Assembly: GCA_949317995.1 (NCBI GenBank)
Contig: OX439042.1
Coordinates: 12,131,174-12,195,173 of the forward strand
DNA: 64,000 nt
Source of the DNA: Acholoe squamosa
Lineage: Eukaryota; Annelida; Polychaeta; Phyllodocida; Polynoidae
Reading direction: 5' to 3'
Shown here: positions 24,201 to 36,200 of the stretch, piece after piece
Layout: every line of letters begins with the position of its first letter
Position numbering within the stretch: position 1 is the stretch's first letter
The notes under the pieces: generated by a model
Seen by the model: the letters and a program-made list of their open reading frames with translations, nothing else
The model's database searches: none
What the model was told of the DNA's origin: nothing
Program-made: the position numbers and the translations under genes

Positions 24201-27200
24201 TGAGTTCCCAGTTTCCTCCAGTCAAGCATTTTGAACTTGTCTGCCAGGTTGACGAACAAAGTATCAACTTTCCACTGTTCTGGAGGAATTTCACAATGGT
24301 CCACTACGTTGTAATATCCCATGTACCATCTACAATAATCAGTTAGATCGTAACGACCTATGTCACTTAATGCATGTCTCAATACCATCCACTTGCAACG
24401 CACGTTCTTTCTGCTCCATGAAATAAGCATTTCTCTCCCCATAGAACGAAGAGACGGTATTTTTTCCATGTAATCCATTAAACTTAGTCTAAGTCCTAAG
24501 TAAACCCCTAATCGAGGGTAGTCTTTTTCCGATATTTTTTCACTGATCTTGAATAACAACTCGTCCGAAAGGTGAAACTCCATAGCAACCAAAAAAAAGG
24601 TGTTCAGCTAGTAAGGTAGGCAGGTAGGAAGGCAGGTAGGTTATGACAGGCTAGAAAGCATACAGTTAACTTATATAGGGTAGGGTAGGGTAGGGTAGGG
24701 TAGGGTAGGTGGGTAGGTAGTTTAGGTGGGTGGGTGGGTGGGTGGGTTAGGTGGGTTATTTGGGCGGCCAGCCCGGGCCAACAAGCCCCAAACCCCCCAT
24801 ACTTGAGGGGTGCCCCCACCCCCCCACCCCATAGTTTTTTAAACCCACCCCCACCCATTCCTACCCTACCCTACCCTACCCTACCCTATTCTATGTTATC
24901 CTACCCTATTCTATCCTATTCTATATAGCTCTTCCATTCCCTTCCCCCTGTTTAGGTAAGCCTGTTACATCGTTCTTCGTTCGTTTAAATTTGTTATGAC
25001 GTTGAGTGTAAAGCGAGCTGATTGTGGTGAAAACAGTGAGTAAGGGAGATAAGCTGGGTGCACCACATAGCCAGATAAAACCAAACTTTTTCTTTCTCCT
25101 CTACACTGAAACGATCCAGGGACGATGATGGGATGTGAAATATGGGGCAGGAGGAAAACAAAGTTTTGGTTTCTAAGCACTCAGCTAGAAGTTCCAAAAT
25201 AGACATGAAGAAATGAAGACGCTGGTTAAGTAGGCGGGGATTTTCTTTGGCGTGATGCTCTTCTGCCGCTTTCAATGCTTCCAAATGGAAGGGGTTTTTC
25301 AGTGGGCCCTTTCCCTTTCTTCCATGCTTCAGGGCATAACCCAAGGTTTCCACCGCTGAAAATTTCGACAAGTTATGACTCAAAACCATTTTCCTCAAGG
25401 TTTTTCTGTCTTTGGATGTAAAACTTGATTCCACTGAAGAAAAAACTAAGTATAATTTTTTCCGGTGAAGAACACATTCTTTCAAGTATTTGCACACGTA
25501 CCTGAAACAAATTGAAGAGCAACATATAATTTCATTTCTTTCCCTCACGTATGTCAGAACTTGAGTGTCGTCGGGGTGACGTTGTTCTAATACACGCTGC
25601 AGGGAGTAACGCGACATAGTAGGGCGAAGGTTGTTGTGTCAAATAACGATGGTTTAGTCCCCGTTTAACCTTTATAGGAAACCTGTCAGTCTTTCCTTAT
25701 CGCACTTTCCTGAAATGATTTATTGCTCAAGGACGAAACAAACGTCAGGGTCAGTGCCTGAGCGTTTTGAAAAGAGGGGAAAACATGTGGAAGGGTGGGT
25801 TTGGCCCAGGGGCCTTACCCGGAGGATCATCGTTTATTTTTGTTCAGTTTTATTAGGAGGACCAAAAATTAGATACGGGGTAGGCTGTTACCACCTTCAG
25901 CTGACCTTTTTCATGGGAGGTAGTTATTTCAGTTATAACTCTCACAACATGACAGCATCCATGGTAATTGTGTCCAATCTCTGTCCTGAATCCTCTTTCA
26001 TAGAAAATTTTTGAACCTAAAGAGTGTGTAATTTTGTCTGGGTGAAGTAAAGTGGCTTTAATTAAAGCCTTCACCATAGTAGAATCGATGAAAACTGAAT
26101 TACCAGGCCCTCCCCCCAAAGGTTGATCCCTTAGAAAAAAGGGTTTTTGTCTGTCTGAAATGAATTTCTTTGAACTTCCAGAGGAAATGGAATGTCTAGA
26201 CATCAAGTGTACCATGGCACCATGTCCCAAAAGAACACCTGAAAAAAAACTTTCCCCATTTTCTGAGATAAGTTTTTTCACAGAGGGTCCACTAGGAACC
26301 AATGCAGTGGTTTGGTTGTGCAAGAAGCATTGTTTGAAGTTACAGTTAGGAGGGATGTAAAGATCCCTGTTAAAATTTTCAGGACAGAATTTCCACACAG
26401 CCCACACCTTACCTTCTTCTACGCCCCTCCTGATGTCTGAAATAAACACCTCCTGACGCCTTTTGTGACCTACGGTCAAAGACAAAGGCAAAGGACAAAA
26501 GTTAGCCATGTCTGCTTGAGAGAAGCTAGTTCTAATAAATGACGAATGGTCTGCGTTAATCACAGAATGGCAACAACAAGATTCGTTTTACAAGCCTCAC
26601 CCTGAACGTTGACTGAGCGTTATCACGTTTTTTTATTTGAGTTAAGCTTTTTACTTTTTTCCAAAACAACACTGACTAAGTGTAAAACATACTATGAATG
26701 GAAAAGCACGGTTATCTACGACTCATGGACGTGGTTGTACGTTATCTGAACGACAAGGGAACGTCCCAGCATCGTATCAGGATAGTTACTATAAAGTAGG
26801 CTTGAGCTGCTCAATCTTCATCAAACCTTTTCTGACGTTTGTCTGCTGTTCGCCGTCCTGCTCCTGCACCTTCCAGCCCTGCCACCCTTTCATCTTCAAG
26901 GAGAACAATGCCTGGTCGCATGAAGACGGGACTTAGTGTCAGGAGAGGAGGAGCTAAAAAACTGGCTCCACTAACTTTTACTACTTCTAAACAGACAGTG
27001 GAAAAGGCGTCGGGCATCGCCCCTCCTCCTACCTCTCCAGCCTCACCTGATAAACCACCTGCAACTCCTGCTCGGCTTCCAACTGAAGTGCCTGATGCAG
27101 GAGAACAGGAAGCCGCTCTTGCAGCTCTTCATGGCGAAATCACTGATTTCCTGGATCGCGTCCGGGATCGCTCTCCTCAGGAAGCTGGCGACGGCGATTT

Positions 27201-30200
27201 TGACATCAGGGAATACATCAATCCCCCGGCACCTTTGAACTACCAACCCCCCACTGAAGCACCTACGTCCGCCTCTTACTCGCCCGTGACTCCGGAGGAA
27301 CCTTCTCCCCAGGTCAGTCCAATAAAGGTTATAGACCTTACAACCTCATCACCGGCAGTCAAACCCATAGAAGTGGTGGACTTAACACAAGGGACACCTT
27401 CACCTGCTCACCGCGGGGGGTATTCGCAGGTAGAGGTTATAGATTTGACCGGCCCTTCTCCTCTGTACTCTCTCCCGGTTCCGGTAGAGGAGCTGCTTCT
27501 TAAAAGCCCGCCGGAAAAAAGAAACTGTTCCAGTGAGAGAGAAGGGGAGCCTAAGAAAAAAGACAGAAGCGCGCCTACCACAAGAAAACCCCTGTCTCTA
27601 CCCCTGCTTCAGTTTCCTCAGCGACTTCATCCTATGGTGCCGAGCCAATTGGTTCTGTCCCAGGTGTTCCTTCTTCTAAAGACAAGTCACACAGGCAAAA
27701 GTTTGGGGAGGGCACTGCCCCCAGTTCTTCCAGCAAGCTTGTGGGCTTTAGGTCAGTGCCTTTGGTGGCAAAAAAGTGGCCTGCTCGATTTGGTTTCCAA
27801 GAAAAGTCACCTGCCCCCGACCAAGTTTTTTATCCGGAAGGGGATAACAACGCCTGCATAGAAATATACAGGGAACCTAGCATCAGGGGAGTATGCTTGA
27901 GGACCTACCTGGACAAACCTTACGAGCGGTGCTTAAACCTAGAGGCGCGTGAATTCAGGAACTTAGTGGACCAGATAGAGTGCATCCTAGGAAAGTACAA
28001 GGAGTTACACCGCCTAGCTGCCCTTGGAGAGAGGAAGGTGGATAATCTTTTGTTGTCCTTGAACCAAGACTGCACCGACCCCAGTGGAGGCCGGGCTATG
28101 ATCCTGGTAAACTTGTACAAGGGAACTCCTAAAGTTCACATAGGAACAACCAGCTACGTGGAGGAAATGAACGCCTCGGTGTCTTCCAGCTTCAGAATGC
28201 CCCCCTCAGCCACACACTGCGGACACACTGTGTCCCCCTTCATTCTGGAGGACATAAAATCACGAGTTGGTCCCTTCCTAGACGAAACGACCGATTTCTA
28301 CTCTGGGTAAGTGGTCAACTTTGTATAGTGTCTGGTCAACAGCTCCTTGTTCAGTGCTTTTACATTATCATGTATATCAGCTAATTTGTAGTTAGATTTA
28401 AATGTACTCCGTTTTTAGTCAACATAGCCCAGCGTAGGTTTAAGTTCCATATGTACTCCATGTATACTTAGGTTAGGTTTTAGTTATAAGTTTGTATATT
28501 GAACATAAAGTGAAACAAGAAAAAGAAACCTTAAAAAAATGCCGCCCAAAAAGGTAAAACAACTTTACACCGTCAACTGTCCAATGTGTAACACCCCTAG
28601 ACCTCCACGTTTGGTCACTGTAGAAAACAGTGGAAAAACTTTATGTAACTCAGATTCTTGTAGAAGAGAAACTTTTTCCGACAGCTTAGAACTTCCAAAA
28701 GAAATAGAAAAAAATTCTTTGCATAAAAGCAGTTACCGTGACAACTTCAAGTCCATAGCTTCAGGTTTGGCTGTGCTTGGTAAGCTTCAGTCCATTTTCA
28801 ACGTCAGAATGACAAGTTTCAACAAAGACTTGGGAGCCAAACAGGTAATAGAGGCGCTTACCTCTATTCATAGAAATCAAGTTATGGCTTACAAAGTGGC
28901 TGTCTCTTTTGGAAGGTTGTTGTCTTCCTCTAAGGAGGAAGAAGAAGAGAAAGTCATGTACTTTCATGCTTCTGCCAACAACTCGTCTTTGTTCTATGAC
29001 AGTGAAAGTCATAGAGACCCTTACATTTTTATAAGGGACGACAAAGACTTTGCAGAGTGTTTAGATTTAATAGAAAACAACATTAAAGAAGACACTCAAA
29101 GACCCTCTACTAAATGGAGTGTAATAGGCAACGTGAACGCCAACATCACACTCATAAGGGCTACGGGAGGAGAATATCTTTTAGGTAAAATGAAAACTGT
29201 TCCACCAGGTTTAAGACAAAGAGGAATGCAACACTTTCACAGAGACCCTAAAACCAAAAGGGCGTACAAGGACAATTTGTGTTTCTTTAGATGTCTGTCT
29301 TTCTTCCTGTATGAATCTTTAGAAAAAACTCAAGAGCTTTTCCTTGAAGCCTATCCAGGGGTGAACAAGGAGACTTTTGAGGGTGTTAACATAAGAGATT
29401 TAGACAGGTTAGAAAAAATGTTTGAAGTTAACATAAGAATTTTTTACCTTCCCTCTTTTGGTAAAAGAAAGGGGCGACCTAAAATTATAAGGTCAAACAT
29501 GTGTTCATCCAAAAAAATCATGAACTTGAACTTACACAGAAACCATGTAAGTTTAATAACTAACATGGGACTGTATGGTAAAATGTACCCCTGTGAAAAG
29601 TGTCATAAAGTTTTCACTCGTAGCTTCCTTTTGAAACAACACAATGGGGTGAAAAAAGATTGCACCAAAGTCAGCTTCAGGTACAAAGGTGGAGCATACA
29701 ATCCATCCAAAACAGTTTTTCAAGTTTTAGAGGAACTGGGAATAGTTTGTTCACCTGAGAAAAAAATATACCCCTATAAAATTGTTTTTGACTTTGAAAG
29801 CTATTTCGTCCAACCTGAAAATTCGTACCCAGAAAATGCTAACACTGTGATAGAAAAAACTCACATACCCCTTTCTGCCAGTGTAGCTTCTGATTTTCCT
29901 GGGCATACAGAACCAGTGTGTTTTGTCAGAAATTCCAACAGGGACGACGATCCTTTGGTTAAAAATGTGTTGGAACACATAAACAACTTGGGGCAGTTGA
30001 TAGGAGAACAGGTGAAAGAGAATTTTAGAGATGTTTTAGACGAACTAGACTCTCTAGAAGAAAAACAAAAGGAACTAGAACATAAAGCTAGCAAAGTTTT
30101 TCCAGCAAAGAACAAAAAAAATCCAAAAAAAAAAATCTCCCATGTTCTTGAAGTGAAGGAAAAACTTCTTACCTACATAGAAAGAGTCCCTGTTCTAGGT

Positions 30201-33200
30201 TTCAACTCTGGAAAGTATGACATTAATTTGATAAAAAAGGAATTTCATTCTTTTTTTATAGACACAGACAAGACAGAAATGAAAACCATAAAAAAATGCA
30301 ACAAGTACATAGCAGTGTACACAGACCATCTTCTTTTCCTTGACATGTTTAACTATTTGGCACCAGGTTATTCCTACGCAAACTACCTGAAAGCCTTTCT
30401 AAAAGGGAAAGCTGAAAAAGGTTTTTTTCCCTACGAGTGGATGGACAACATAAGAAAACTGAACAACAAAGCTCTTCCTCCACGCCACTGCTTCTACAGT
30501 TCTTTGTCGGGTGGTGGAATAAGCAAATAAGATTATCTTGAATGTAAAAAGGTCTGGACAGAAAACAAAATGAAAACTATGAAGGACTACTTGATATATT
30601 ACAACAACCTGGATGTTAAACCCTTTGTTTTAGCCATAAACGAGCACACAAAATTTTTTATAGATCGTGGGGTAGACATGTTCAAAGACGGTTTAACTTT
30701 GCCAGGTTTAACCTTAAAGTTTCTTTTCAACAACACTGCACCTAATGCCACTCCTTACATTCTTTTTGGTGAGAAAGAAAAGGATGTTCACTCCTTGCTC
30801 AGACGCAACTTAGTAGGGGGTCCCTCTATTATTTTTCACAGACATCACAAAAGTGGAGAAACAAGAATAAGACAAAAAAAAATACGGGTCACAAAGCAAA
30901 GTATGCAGACACATAGTAGGGGTAGATGCTAACAGCTTGTACCTCAAGTGCATGGGTGAAGAGCACTGCACAGGTTATTATGTGGTGCGCAGGAAAGAAA
31001 ACGATTTTCAAGCTGTCTGCAGTCAACCATTTAGCTACTCAGCCACAGAATGGTTGCGATACAAAACTGTGACAGACAAAGTGAAGATATTACACCAATA
31101 CAACTACGGGGAAGTAGTATTGGGTTCAAGGAAAATAAAAGTGGACGGCTATGATCCAGCTTCAAAAAAAGTATACCAGTTTCACGGGTGCTACTGGCAT
31201 GGTCACATATGTCACCTCACTAAATCAGTTTTGAGAGACCCCAATGGAAAGGCATGGTTAGAAGAAAAAAACCAAAATACCATTTTGACTACCCTATATC
31301 TTCAGTCGTTAGGTTACCAAGTAGAGGAAAAGTATGAGTGTATGTGGTTGAAAGAAAAAACTGAAAACTTGTGCAGAGAAACAAAAAGTGAATGGGAAAT
31401 TAAAAGACCGTTGTGCCAAGGCAGAAAAAGTCAGGATGAAATACTGAGAGGGGTTTCTAAAGGAACAACTTTTGGACTTATCCAGGTAGACATAGAAACA
31501 CCTGAATCCTTGAAAGAAAAATTCAGTGAAATGACACCTATTTTCAAAAACTGTTTAGTAGGAAAAAAAGACGTAGGTGAACATATGAAACGTTACCTGG
31601 AAGCAGCAGGTAAGCTAAAACAACCGCAACGCCAACTTATAGGCAGCTACCACGCAGAGGGAATTTTGTTGGGAACTCCTCTCTTGAAGTAGTACCTGGA
31701 GAAAGGTTTGGTAGTTACGACAGTACACCTTCTCGTAGAATACACACCAGAACAGACTTTTTTACCCTTCATGGACGAAGTGACCAAAGCTAGGAGGAAG
31801 GGAGACGAAAATATAGACTGTAAGATTCTGTCAGATCTGTACAAACTTTTGGGAAATGGTTCATACGGAAAAACCATATGCAACAAACAAAACTTTGTTC
31901 AAACAAAGTATCTTCACCCCTCTAAGGCAAGACGTTTGGCCATGCACTGGTCAATGCAAGATGTGCAAGACATAAGTGACAACACGGTAGAACTGTCCTG
32001 TTTGCCCACCTCCATCACCTACGACCTCCCAGTTCAAATAGGGTTCATGGTATACCAATATGCCAAACTTAAAATGTTGGCTTTCTATTACGACTTTCTC
32101 CTTGAATACATAGACGAGAAAGATTTTGAAATGTGTGAAATGGACACTGACAGTTTTTACTTTGCTTTAAGTGCAGAGAAAATAGAAGACGTAATTATTC
32201 CTGAAAAACGTGAAGCTTTCTTCAGAGAACGTCACAAATGGTTGCCCTCTGAATCATGTGACAACAGTCACCACAGAGAGACCTATGTTCAGACCAAAGT
32301 TTTGGGTGAGCTGTGGCTGCCTCAACCATGCTGTAAGAGCCGTCTGGCGTTTGACAAGAGAACCCCCGGGTTATTCAAAGTGGAGTGGGAAGGTGATGAA
32401 ATGACTGCCTTGAACTCCAAATGTTACATAGGCACAGGAGTAAATGTGCCCGTTAAAATGAGTTGCAAAGGTGTAATTCAAAAACAAAACCCCCTGACCA
32501 CTGACAAGTACAAAGAAGTACTGGACAGTGAAAATGTTGTCACGGTAGTCAACAAAGGATTTAAAGTAGTTAACCACAGCGTTACGACTTACTCTCAAAG
32601 GAAACAAGGTCTAACCTATCAGTACATAAAGAGACAAGTATGTGAAGACGGTGTAAGCACCCTACCCCTTTCTATATAAAAAATGGTTTCTTTTTCTAGT
32701 TTCACTTCCAGTTGTACATTTCGTTGAAAGAAAAAATTTTAAACAAATTGTTCAAATGACCAAATTTCCTTCATAGAAAACAGTGTTAAAATGGAAAATG
32801 TTCATTTGAAAAATTGTTCAAACGAACATTTGTTCAAATGAACATTTTTTCCCATAGAAAACAGTGTTAAAATGGAAAATGTTCATTTGAACAATTGTTC
32901 AAACGAACATTTGTTCAAATGAACATTTTTCCCCATAGAAAACAGTGTTAAAATGGAAAATGTTCATTTAAACAATTGCATATTAGATAGGGAAAACGTT
33001 AAGCCCAATTAGAGATGTATAGACTGATTTATCATCATGCTGCAACCAAAAGTGTGTTTGTGTAATTTTCTAGGAAATTTGTCTCACGCCCAAAGATGTG
33101 ACTCTAGGTCAAATATAAATGCATTACATGGACCAATGAAATATGGTGTGTTCCACCTATGTGCATAAAATAATTTTAGGCTGGGTCTCATATAGAGCTG

Positions 33201-36200
33201 CTGAGATGGATTAATGTGTGCTGGGGTAGTTTTCAGGGAGAATCGTCTCACGCCCTATTCACACATAAGTGTCAATAAAACTCTCTGGCTTTTAATATTT
33301 AACCATCTTTCTTATCATCCCTAAGTACCTAACTAGGTCAGATGAATAGATGCCTATCTATCTGACCTAGTTGTTGCTTATGCGGGCTAGTGGGGATGGA
33401 TGTTACTCAAATTTTGTTTCAAATTCCCAATTTTGACCTATAATCAGACCAGTATTGGCGATGCATATTGGCTTCAGAATGTACGGAGCTAAAGATAAAT
33501 TATCTATGTTATCATTCTTCCACTACAGCTAATCAGTAAGGAAACAATATAAAATACTGCATTTAAACATATGCAGCTACTGATTATGTACTGGTTGGTT
33601 ACATTAAAGCTGCTATACGGACTGATATACATAGCTGGTTTTGATGATACTAATTCTGGTCTATTACCACATTGCATAATGTATATGGACTTGGGAAACT
33701 ATTTAAGGTCGAATCCACCTACTGTGGTCATAGATCATTTCGCACTGTACATATTTTCGCGGATTTCAAGGAAGTGTAAAATCCGTGAATTTATGTCCAT
33801 AGTGAATATACCTATCATATAGAATAGCAATAGCTAATCTTGAAAATCTGCGAATTCAAAATTCACGTAAAATAGGGCCTTTTATCAATTCCGTGAAAAT
33901 TTATACCAGTGAAAATATCAGCGACCACAGTATTACATTACAATATTCACTGTTGGTAGGACTTTTTTACAAACATAGGTCCAGAATTAGCTGAGAAAAT
34001 CAATGATAGATGGTTCTACGCAGGAATAACTTATGACAACGATTTTTTGCTTAAAGAGGTCGCTGAGAAGGAAATCAAAGGGGATCAATATTAATAAGTT
34101 ATCAGCAATTAAAAATGTATCTTCAAGAGTATTGAAGGATGCTCTCCTTGCCCTACCCTATCATCTAACTTATATATTAAATCTGTCTATTAATACATTG
34201 GTATTCCCGGATTCTTGGAAAATAGCCACTATTATCCAACTTCCTGATGGCGACTCATTCGATGTTAGTAACTATAGACCAGTTTCACTACTACCCCTCC
34301 CTGGCCAATTATTTGAAAAATTAATCCATATGCAAGTTTCCCATTATTTAGAGGAGCACAAGATTTTAGATCCACAACAAGGTGGATTTAGGAAAAACTG
34401 CAATCACAGCATCAGAATTCTTAGATGATATTTATAACGCAATAGACAATAGGTTAGTCACTAAAGCAATATTTATCGACCTTAAAAAAGGATTTGACAC
34501 CATAGATCACAACATTTTATTAAACAAATTAGCTAAATTAGGATTTGTGCATAAGTCAATAATTTGGTTTAAAAATTATCTAACAAACAGACATCAAAGA
34601 ACTCAGGCAAACAACCAACTATCCACTCACCAACTTATTGAATGTGGAGTACCCCAGGGTAGTACCCTGGGTCCTCTTTTGTTCTTATTGTACATCAACG
34701 ATGTACCCACTTTACTTAGTATAGCCAAATATAAATTATATGCTGATGATACAGTAATTTACTACAATGCCAATACTATAGATGGGTGCAATCTCATTCT
34801 CTCAAGGGATATGTCAAATTATGCCAAGTGGTGTAGAGGAAATTAACTTACCTTGAATCAGAAAAAAACAAAAGAAATGATTTTTGCTTCTAGGCCGGTA
34901 CTAAAAAAGTGAAGAACTTATCAGTTAAATTTCATTGGGCCACACCCCCAATTATAAATACCTAGGTTTTATCCTATTAAATTTCAGTAAGCATATGTCT
35001 CAATTGAGACAAAATGTGCTACACAAATCTTACTTGTTAGCTAGGATGAGACCACTCCTATTGGTTGATGCTAGTATTAATATATTTAAAACAATGGTAG
35101 CCCCATATTTTGACTATGGTGACTGCATATATTCGCGGGCTAAGAATAATCTCCTTGAAAGGCTACAAGTTATACAAAACAGGAACCTAAGAGTGGCATT
35201 AAAGAGAGATAAGTTCTTTGATGTTGATGACCTCCATAAAGATACAGAAATCTTAAAGCTTTGCTTTAGAAGAAGGGTTAATTTGGCCAAGGTAGGGTTC
35301 AGAAGAGCAAAAATGCAAAGGTATGTAGATGATAGACCAATCCCCACCAGAGCCAGAGATGCTACAATCCTGAAGCCCAGAAAGCCCGAATGCTCCAAGT
35401 ATAAGAAAAGTATTGAGTACTCAGCAGCGAAATGCTGGAATGGGCTACACAGCAATATTAGAAATATTGATGAATATAAAAAGTTTGGTGAAGCAGTAAA
35501 ACAGTTGTATGTGTGAGCATCCCATGTTCACTATCCTCAGGTCAATCATAGAAAGTTGGGAGGGGGGATAAGCTCTAGAGATATATGAACTGTATTTTCT
35601 ACTTTCTGTTAAATGTTTTCTGTTTCTTCTCTCTTTTTATTGAATTTGTGAGATCCCTGCCACCTATCTGTAAAAAAACCCAGGTTATCTGACCAGATTA
35701 TGTGAGGGAAAGCGATCTAGGACTGCAATAGGCAGCACCAGAGGCTCCCTCCCACATAAGGATGATCTATTTGTTTACCCATTATGTGATTATAATTGTA
35801 AGGTTATTTGAAATCAATTCTCTATATGGTTTATGTAATACACTGTGTAATATGTATTTGTTCGAGCTGCTAAATTTAAAACGACAAAATATTTCATGCT
35901 GTTCTAGAGGAGCATTGAAAAAAAAAAAACACATAGGTAACTATGTAACAATGTTTCCCAGAAATAAACACCATCTTTGAACTCAACGTTTTCCTACTAT
36001 CACCCTGGCCACAGATATACACAGAATAATGAGAGGGAGAATCGTCTCACTCCCAGGAAATTCGTCTAACACCCTGTTAGGCAGGCATGCATAAATACCA
36101 GGCCTTTTATATTTAACTATTGTCTTTATGGCCCATAGGTACCTACATATGAATGGAATAATAACTGTGAATCGCATTACCCTGGTACCTCCCAGGCTGG

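Larger units (their letters stand above)
16870..32990. mobile_element. Maverick/Polinton virus-like DNA transposon
   Basis: About 16.1 kb. It contains the hallmark Polinton set: protein-primed family B polymerase, rve integrase with chromodomain, A32-type packaging ATPase, adenain-like protease, major capsid and penton-like minor capsid proteins. Genes are intronless and tightly packed, unlike the flanking sequence. It is inserted in intron 3 of MATE copy 2. I could not find clear long terminal inverted repeats: the right end has an 81-bp tandem array with no matching left end, so boundaries are estimates (left about 16.8 kb, right about 33.0 kb). The family integrates by its retroviral-type integrase and is thought to be able to form virions. 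Confidence 0.93.

Noticed and set aside
24661..24720. Interstitial telomere (TTAGGG)
   Set aside because: The unit is TAGGG, not TTAGGG, and it is mirrored as an inverted repeat; a simple pentamer repeat is the safer call.
24604..24928. Open frames rich in Gly/Pro and Tyr-Pro-Thr-Leu
   Set aside because: They are translations of TAGGG/CCCTA arrays.
26839..26907. Upstream extension of the SIM protein from a TTG codon
   Set aside because: The first ATG in good context is at 26908; a TTG start is unlikely in a eukaryotic element.
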